Part shown: positions 6,647 through 10,828 of the stretch, in pieces | Layout of the letters: the number at the start of each line of letters is the position of its first letter | Position numbering within the stretch: the first letter of the stretch is position 1 | NCBI GenBank assembly: GCA_003487665.1 | Contig: DNFA01000078.1 | Location: forward strand, 11,100-21,927 | Length of the DNA stretch: 10,828 nt | Source: Oscillibacter sp. | GTDB taxonomy: Bacteria; Bacillota; Clostridia; Oscillospirales; Oscillospiraceae | Direction: 5' to 3' | Notes under the pieces: model-generated | Database searches by the model: none | What the model was told of the DNA's origin: nothing | What the model saw: only the letters and a program-made list of their open reading frames with translations | Translations under genes and position numbers: made by a program

Positions 6647-7313
6647 ATGGGCGGGGACGCTGGCGCGTCGCAGCGCCACCCGGCGCATTATCCTGCACCA
6701 TGCGGCGGCGGTGACGTGTACGCCCCAGCAGGTACACCAGTGGCATCTGGCCAACGGATGGAGCGGCATCGGGTATCACTTCTTTGTGCGGAAGGACGGC
6801 AGCGTGTACCGGGGCAGACCGGAGGACACGGTGGGCGCTCACGCGGGGAACAACAACTATGACAGCATCGGCGTATGCTTCGAGGGCAGCTTCGACCGGG
6901 AGGAGATGCCGGCGGCGCAGAAGCAGGCGGGCATGGAGCTGGTGGCGTATCTCAAGCAGAAGTACGGTATCTCCACGGTGCAGCGCCACAGCGACGTGAA
7001 TGCCACCGGGTGTCCCGGCGGGCATTTCCCCTTTGAGGAGCTGGCGGGAGCGCGGGCGTCGGCTCCGGCAGCACCGGCGGCAAGAGCCGGCGGGACGGCG
7101 GTGACGCTGCCGCTGCTGGCGCAGGGGAGCCGCAGCGAGACGGTGCGGCTGGCGCAGGCGGCGCTGACGGGACTGGGCTATGATGCCGGCGGCGCGGACG
7201 GTATATTCGGCGCCAACACCGCCACAGCGGTGAAGCGGTTTCAGGCGGCGCACGGCCTGGCGGCGGACGGCATTGTGGGGCGCGACACATGGCACGCCCT
7301 GCTGGGCGTATAA
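6621..7313 (+). CDS. N-acetylmuramoyl-L-alanine amidase (endolysin) with peptidoglycan-binding domain
   Basis: A 230-residue two-domain endolysin. Residues about 20-140 are an Amidase_2/PGRP domain related to T7 lysozyme, which cuts the amide bond between MurNAc and L-Ala of the stem peptide. Zinc ligands are readable as His26 (ILHHAA), His123 (QRHSD) and Cys131 (TGCPGG), with the catalytic-type Tyr52 in GIGYHFFV. Thr129 replaces the T7 Lys, as in many PGRP amidases. An Ala/Gly-rich linker (142-160) leads to a PG_binding_1 domain (about 166-230; LGYDAGGADGIFG, FQAAHGLAADGIVG). There is no signal peptide, so release through the upstream holin is expected. The ATG at 6621 follows GGAGGG by 8 nt and lies inside the end of the holin gene. 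Confidence 0.93.
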   Translation: MQIIETTYKWAGTLARRSATRRIILHHAAAVTCTPQQVHQWHLANGWSGIGYHFFVRKDGSVYRGRPEDTVGAHAGNNNYDSIGVCFEGSFDREEMPAAQKQAGMELVAYLKQKYGISTVQRHSDVNATGCPGGHFPFEELAGARASAPAAPAARAGGTAVTLPLLAQGSRSETVRLAQAALTGLGYDAGGADGIFGANTATAVKRFQAAHGLAADGIVGRDTWHALLGV

Positions 7314-7326
7314 CAGAGGGGCGTTT

Positions 7327-7440
7327 CCCTACGAGCGGGGCCCGTGTGCCCCGCCGGGACAAATGCGGTATCCTGTAGGGCGGGACACATGGGTCCCGCC
7401 CTACAGAAAGAGGGACGTCGAGGACGCCGTCCCCTACAAT
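7327..7440. repeat. Cluster of REP-like intergenic palindromes
   Basis: Three palindromes share CCCTAC/GTAGGG edges. Hairpin 1 is GCGGGGC-CCGTGT-GCCCCGC (7335-7354), preceded by CCCTAC. Hairpin 2 is a perfect 14-bp stem, CTGTAGGGCGGGAC (7373-7386) with its complement (7393-7406) and a 6-nt loop. Hairpin 3 is GGGACG/CGTCCC (7412-7433), followed by CCCTACA. The shared ends indicate tandem copies of one repeat family rather than unrelated terminators. The region encodes no convincing protein. Confidence 0.6.
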
Positions 7441-7473
7441 GGGACGGGGACTGTACAGGAAAATACTGGAATC

Positions 7474-7498
7474 GGGGCGGCGGAAGCCGCCCCTTTTT
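7474..7498 (+). terminator. Intrinsic terminator after the lysis cassette
   Basis: A perfect 8-bp stem GGGGCGGC/GCCGCCCC with a GGAA tetraloop is followed directly by TTTTT. This is a textbook Rho-independent terminator on the plus strand. It separates the holin-amidase transcript from the large downstream ORF, which then lacks any clear promoter of its own. Confidence 0.9.
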
Positions 7499-7587
7499 GC
7501 ATTTCAGGGCGGGCGGGACGCATTTGGCGGCGATGGCTGCCGAAAAACGAAAGAAGCTGGTATACCAATTAGCGCGACAGCCTGTAC

Positions 7588-10500
7588 GTGGGATACGATA
7601 ATAGAAAGAACTTTACGTTCAGCGCTGCCGGTCTGAAGCTGACTGGAAAGGAACACATCGGCATTACCACGCAGGCCACCTATGCCAAGGTCCAGATCAC
7701 CAATGACAATGCCAACGCTGCGTATTTCTACCCGGACAGCAATGATTATCAGATCGTGTCCGAAAATGGCAAGCTGTACCGGCGGGAAGCACAGTTCAAA
7801 GCGACCATCCATCTGGGCAAGGGCATGACGGTCAGCAAGACCGGAACCGGCGGTGTGCTGTCGGAGGACGGCAAGACGCTGACGTTCGAGAGCGTGACGT
7901 ATATCCCGTATTTCGAGATAGCGCCGGATGGCGACCACTACCTCCCGAAGAGCTACAAGGACGCGATAAAGGACATGAACAGCCCGCTGAGCGCAAGCTG
8001 GTACAGCAACACGAGGGTGCAGCTCTCCGGCCGTGACAGCAAGCTGACGAAGGAACTGGAGCTGACGCTGCCCAACGCCACGGCGAAGGACACACCGGCG
8101 GCGCCTACGGGTCTGGTGGGCACGATGCCCGACGAGAAGAACACCGCCTACGGCTTCATCACCGGCACCAGCAGCCTGATGGAGTACAGCAAGGACGGGA
8201 AAACGTGGACGCAGTGCAGCTACGGCACTACCCGCGTGCCGCTGGACAAGAAATCGGCGAACAGTCCCATTTACAAGGACACGGTGTACTATGTGCGGTA
8301 CAGAGACACGGAGACACAGAAGGTGTCCGAAGCCACCATGGTGACGGTGCCCCGGTACGAAGGTGTTGTCGATCCTCCCGTGCCCAGAGCGAACATGGTG
8401 TACAACGGCAGTGATTACTTCGTCTTTGAAGGAACACGCGACGAGTACAACAAGATTTACAAAACGGTTGAAGGCGGACGATACATTGTGTATGGGCTTC
8501 CGGGCACCTACACACTAAAGGTGGGACTGGAGGACGGCTACACATGGAGAGACGGCACCGGCACCACACCCAAGGAGATTCAGGTCACCATCGCCAAGAG
8601 GACGGCAACGGCCAGCGATATCCACGTCAAAACCTGCCCGCCTTACGAGACGCCCTATACCGGCGAGGCACAGATCTATGAGGTGGAGTTGAAGTGGCTT
8701 CCCCACGGGACGGGCGGCGAACTGAAGTTTGCCAATCCCAACAACAAGCTCACGCTGAAATATAAGGTGGGAGACACCAACACCTTTGTGACGGAGCCTG
8801 TGGACGTGGGTACCTACACGCTGTATATCGATGTGCCGGATGACCCCAACTTCAACGCCACCACGGTGACGGACAAGGACGGGGGATGGACGTTCACCAT
8901 CACCCCGGCGGATATGAAAGCACCCACCGGCGTGACCGGCGTGGCGGCGACGAAGGAGCATCCGACCACGGGTCAGCTGACCGGTCTGGGCACCGACATG
9001 GAGTACCGGGTGAAGGGCAGCGAGACGTGGATAACGGCCACCGGCAATACGGTGGACGTGACGCTGAACACGGAGAACGGCTACCCAGTGGACACCGTGT
9101 TTGAGGTGCGTTACAAGGCGGATAAGAACCATGATACCAGCAGCCCTGCGCAGGTGAAGGTGAAGGCTTATCAATGCGTTGAGCACGTGTACGGCGAGAC
9201 GCTTGTCAGCGACGAGGCGAATCACTGGTACCAGTGCACGGTGTGCGGCGCCAAGACGGGTATAGAGGCGCACAGCTATACGGACAAGAAATTTGACGGC
9301 AACGGGCATTGGGCGGTCTGCGCCTGCGGCGCGGAGACGCACCACGACAAGCACAGTCTGACGGCGAAGCACAACGAGAGCCAGCACTGGCAGGAGTGCG
9401 TCTGCGGCTATAAGACCGGCGAGACGGCGCATGAGCTGACGAGCAAGTACGACACGGCGGGGCACTGGCAGGAGTGTGAGTGCGGCTATGCTACCGATAA
9501 GGCCAACCACAGCATGGAGAGTAAGAGCAGCGCGGACGGTCACTGGGACGCGTGCGCCTGCGGCTATAAGACAGACGTGGCGGCGCATGCGTGGACGGAT
9601 AAGTTCGACACGCAGAACCACTGGCAGGAGTGCAGCGGCTGCGGCTATAAGACCGGCGTGGCGGCGCACAGCCTGACAAAGAACGTCAACGAGACGCAGC
9701 ATCAGGTGAAGTGCGAGAGCTGCGGCTATAAGACGGAGTGGGAGAACCACACCGGCGGCACGGCTACCTGCACGGCGAAGGCGGTGTGCAGCGTGTGCGG
9801 CGAATCCTACGGCGAGCTGGCGGCACATGTGGCCGACAGCACCTACAGGTACAACGCGGACGGTCACTGGACGGCCTGCGCCACCTGCGGCACGCCCATG
9901 AGCAACCAGGAAGCCCATACCGGCGGCACGGCGGACTGCCAGCATAAGGCGGTGTGCGACGTGTGCGGGCAGCCCTACGGCGAGCTTGATGCCAGCAACC
10001 ACACCGGCGGCATCCGCTGGGTGCAGACCGCGGAGACGCATCAGGCGTTCTATCTGTGCTGCGGCGCGACGGCCGGTGCCGAGGCGAACCACAGCTGGAA
10101 TGACGAGAGCGTGTGCACCGAGTGCGGCTACGGCTGCGCCCATACCGGCGGCAGGGCTACCTGCACGGCGCTGGCGGTGTGCGATATCTGCGGCCACACC
10201 TACGGCGACCTGCTGCCCCACGATTACCGGTGGGTCATCGATCAGGAGGCCACCACCGAGGCCACCGGCCTGAAGCACGAGGAGTGCACAGCCTGCGGCG
10301 ACAAGCGCAGCGAGGGCACGGTGATCCCCAAGCAGCCGCGTCATTCGCCCTCTGTCAGCACGCCGGACATCCAGCCCATCCTGACGGCGGACGAGGCCAA
10401 GAGCGCCACGGATTACAGCGGCGGCATCTACGGCCTGACGTTCCGCGCCAGCACCGGCTACGGCAGCTTCAAGGGCGTGAAGGTGAACGGCAAGACCATC

Positions 10501-10761
10501 GGCGCCGGGAACTATATCGCGGAGGAGAACGGCGGCACAGAGATCTATCTGAAGGCCGCGTATCTGCAGACGCTGGCGCCGGGCAAGTACACCATGACCG
10601 TGATGACGGAGAGCGGCGAGGTGACGACGGAGTTCACCGTCGGCGGCGTGATGACCGCGCCCAAGACGGCGGACGCCGGAGCGCTGGTGTATCTGGCCAT
10701 GGCACTGAGCAGCTATACCGGCACCGCACTGGTGGCACGGAAGCGCCGGAAAGAGTTCTGA
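7588..10761 (+). CDS. Large repeat surface-type protein with sortase-like tail, apparently lacking its 5' end
   Basis: A 1057-codon ORF. Residues about 1-165 form a beta-rich region. Residues 166-275 and 465-528 are related beta domains sharing PTG-x-x-G and MEYS/MEYR-x-x-W patterns. Between them lies an MBG/Ig-like stretch with GTYTL and FTI-PAD strand motifs. Residues 533-720 hold seven repeats of about 26 residues ending HWxxCxCG, and 721-880 hold HTGG...CxxCG repeats. Residues about 925-1020 form a C-terminal domain (GVKVNGKTI, YLQTLAPGKYT) common before clostridial sorting signals. The tail is APKTAD (1024-1029), a hydrophobic helix and ARKRRKEF. This suggests a wall-anchored adhesin or matrix protein. 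The GTG start at 7588 is only the first possible one: TAG is at 7570-7572, no ribosome site precedes it, and no signal peptide is encoded in any upstream frame. A truncated or inactive gene is likely. Function unknown. Confidence 0.7.
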   Translation: MGYDNRKNFTFSAAGLKLTGKEHIGITTQATYAKVQITNDNANAAYFYPDSNDYQIVSENGKLYRREAQFKATIHLGKGMTVSKTGTGGVLSEDGKTLTFESVTYIPYFEIAPDGDHYLPKSYKDAIKDMNSPLSASWYSNTRVQLSGRDSKLTKELELTLPNATAKDTPAAPTGLVGTMPDEKNTAYGFITGTSSLMEYSKDGKTWTQCSYGTTRVPLDKKSANSPIYKDTVYYVRYRDTETQKVSEATMVTVPRYEGVVDPPVPRANMVYNGSDYFVFEGTRDEYNKIYKTVEGGRYIVYGLPGTYTLKVGLEDGYTWRDGTGTTPKEIQVTIAKRTATASDIHVKTCPPYETPYTGEAQIYEVELKWLPHGTGGELKFANPNNKLTLKYKVGDTNTFVTEPVDVGTYTLYIDVPDDPNFNATTVTDKDGGWTFTITPADMKAPTGVTGVAATKEHPTTGQLTGLGTDMEYRVKGSETWITATGNTVDVTLNTENGYPVDTVFEVRYKADKNHDTSSPAQVKVKAYQCVEHVYGETLVSDEANHWYQCTVCGAKTGIEAHSYTDKKFDGNGHWAVCACGAETHHDKHSLTAKHNESQHWQECVCGYKTGETAHELTSKYDTAGHWQECECGYATDKANHSMESKSSADGHWDACACGYKTDVAAHAWTDKFDTQNHWQECSGCGYKTGVAAHSLTKNVNETQHQVKCESCGYKTEWENHTGGTATCTAKAVCSVCGESYGELAAHVADSTYRYNADGHWTACATCGTPMSNQEAHTGGTADCQHKAVCDVCGQPYGELDASNHTGGIRWVQTAETHQAFYLCCGATAGAEANHSWNDESVCTECGYGCAHTGGRATCTALAVCDICGHTYGDLLPHDYRWVIDQEATTEATGLKHEECTACGDKRSEGTVIPKQPRHSPSVSTPDIQPILTADEAKSATDYSGGIYGLTFRASTGYGSFKGVKVNGKTIGAGNYIAEENGGTEIYLKAAYLQTLAPGKYTMTVMTESGEVTTEFTVGGVMTAPKTADAGALVYLAMALSSYTGTALVARKRRKEF
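9184..9747 (+). repeat. Seven tandem His/Cys repeats (about 78 nt each)
   Basis: Units begin at 9184, 9271, 9352, 9430, 9508, 9586 and 9667, with lengths of 87, 81, 78, 78, 78, 81 and 81 nt. The unit pattern is H-x(10-12)-H-W-x-x-C-x-C-G-Y-K-T-(G/D), with one or two residues between the cysteines; the last unit has Gln instead of Trp. The 15-nt block CTGCGGCTATAAGAC recurs exactly at 9402, 9558, 9639 and 9720, so duplication or gene conversion has been fairly recent. The His and Cys spacing suggests, but does not prove, metal binding. Confidence 0.9.
9748..10227 (+). repeat. HTGG...CxxCG repeat block
   Basis: A second cysteine repeat family begins with HTGG at 9748, 9916, 10000 and 10141. 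Three units read HTGG-(T/R)-A-(T/D)-C-x(5)-V-C-x-(V/I)-C-G-x-x-Y-G-(E/D)-L. The unit at 10000 is divergent (LCCG, then VCTECGYG). An extra HWxxCxxCG repeat (HWTACATCG, about 9865) is embedded in the first unit. Similar motifs occur in large surface proteins of gut Clostridia; their fold and role are not established. Confidence 0.8.
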
Positions 10762-10779
10762 GAACTGAAAAATAAGAGC

Positions 10780-10807
10780 ACAGGGCGCGGCTTATGCCGC
10801 GCCCTGT
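10780..10807. terminator. Hairpin after the large ORF, possible terminator
   Basis: A perfect 12-bp stem (10780-10791 with 10796-10807) with a TTAT loop lies 18 nt after the stop codon. On the plus strand no T-run follows. On the minus strand the hairpin is followed by TGCTCTTATTTTTC, so it could equally serve a leftward gene ending beyond the window. Confidence 0.6.
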
Positions 10808-10828
10808 CAGCCTGTCGATAAACCTGCA

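Noticed and set aside
7344..7636. Small open frames between the amidase and the large ORF
   Set aside because: They span hairpin repeats and a terminator, lack ribosome sites and encode no hydrophobic or conserved segment; none supplies a missing signal peptide.
9184..10227. CRISPR-like or satellite array
   Set aside because: The 78-81 nt periodicity is in frame, protein-coding and imperfect, with no constant direct repeat and unique spacers.
8515..10344. 609-codon open frame antisense to the repeat protein
   Set aside because: Its Arg/Ala/Val/Leu/His composition follows from the complement of the GC-rich repeat codons; its internal repeats simply mirror the sense repeats.

Overview
The window is GC-rich, gene-dense bacterial DNA. 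Protein families, TTG/GTG start codons with strong GGAGG-type ribosome sites, and a cysteine-rich repeat surface protein of a kind common in gut Clostridia point to a Gram-positive member of the Clostridia, probably Oscillospirales. That placement is inference; no rRNA or other formal marker is present.

Left part (1-5856), all on the minus strand. Nearest the left edge is the 5' two thirds of an SsnA-type amidohydrolase gene. A leader of about 160 nt precedes it, with its own promoter and a strong intrinsic terminator between promoter and start codon. This is the layout of a transcription attenuator or riboswitch, and I could not assign a class. To its right is a tight operon, read right to left: walJ (metallo-beta-lactamase fold) > rlmH (23S rRNA methyltransferase, 13-nt overlap) > a DUF2007-like small protein > a phosphoglucomutase/phosphomannomutase gene that ends in a 17-bp hairpin terminator. 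Upstream of these, behind its own terminator, is murA (UDP-GlcNAc enolpyruvyl transferase) with a TTG start and a sigma-A-type promoter. This part is housekeeping: sugar-phosphate supply, peptidoglycan precursor synthesis, wall-linked signalling and ribosome modification.

Right part (6150-10828), plus strand. A phage-type lysis pair, holin and N-acetylmuramoyl-L-alanine amidase with a C-terminal peptidoglycan-binding domain, is transcribed divergently from murA. No other phage gene is visible. After the amidase come a cluster of palindromes and a clean GNRA-loop terminator, then a 1057-codon ORF for a large repeat protein. It has Ig-like/MBG-like beta domains, seven His/Cys repeats of about 26 residues, a second family of HTGG...CxxCG repeats, a C-terminal beta domain and a degenerate sortase-type tail. 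The ORF begins at a GTG with no ribosome site, 15 nt after an in-frame stop. No upstream frame encodes a signal peptide, so the gene looks decapitated unless it is exported in an unusual way.

The observations most worth a second look are the ssnA attenuator, the missing front of the repeat protein, and the position of that protein directly after an orphan holin/endolysin pair.
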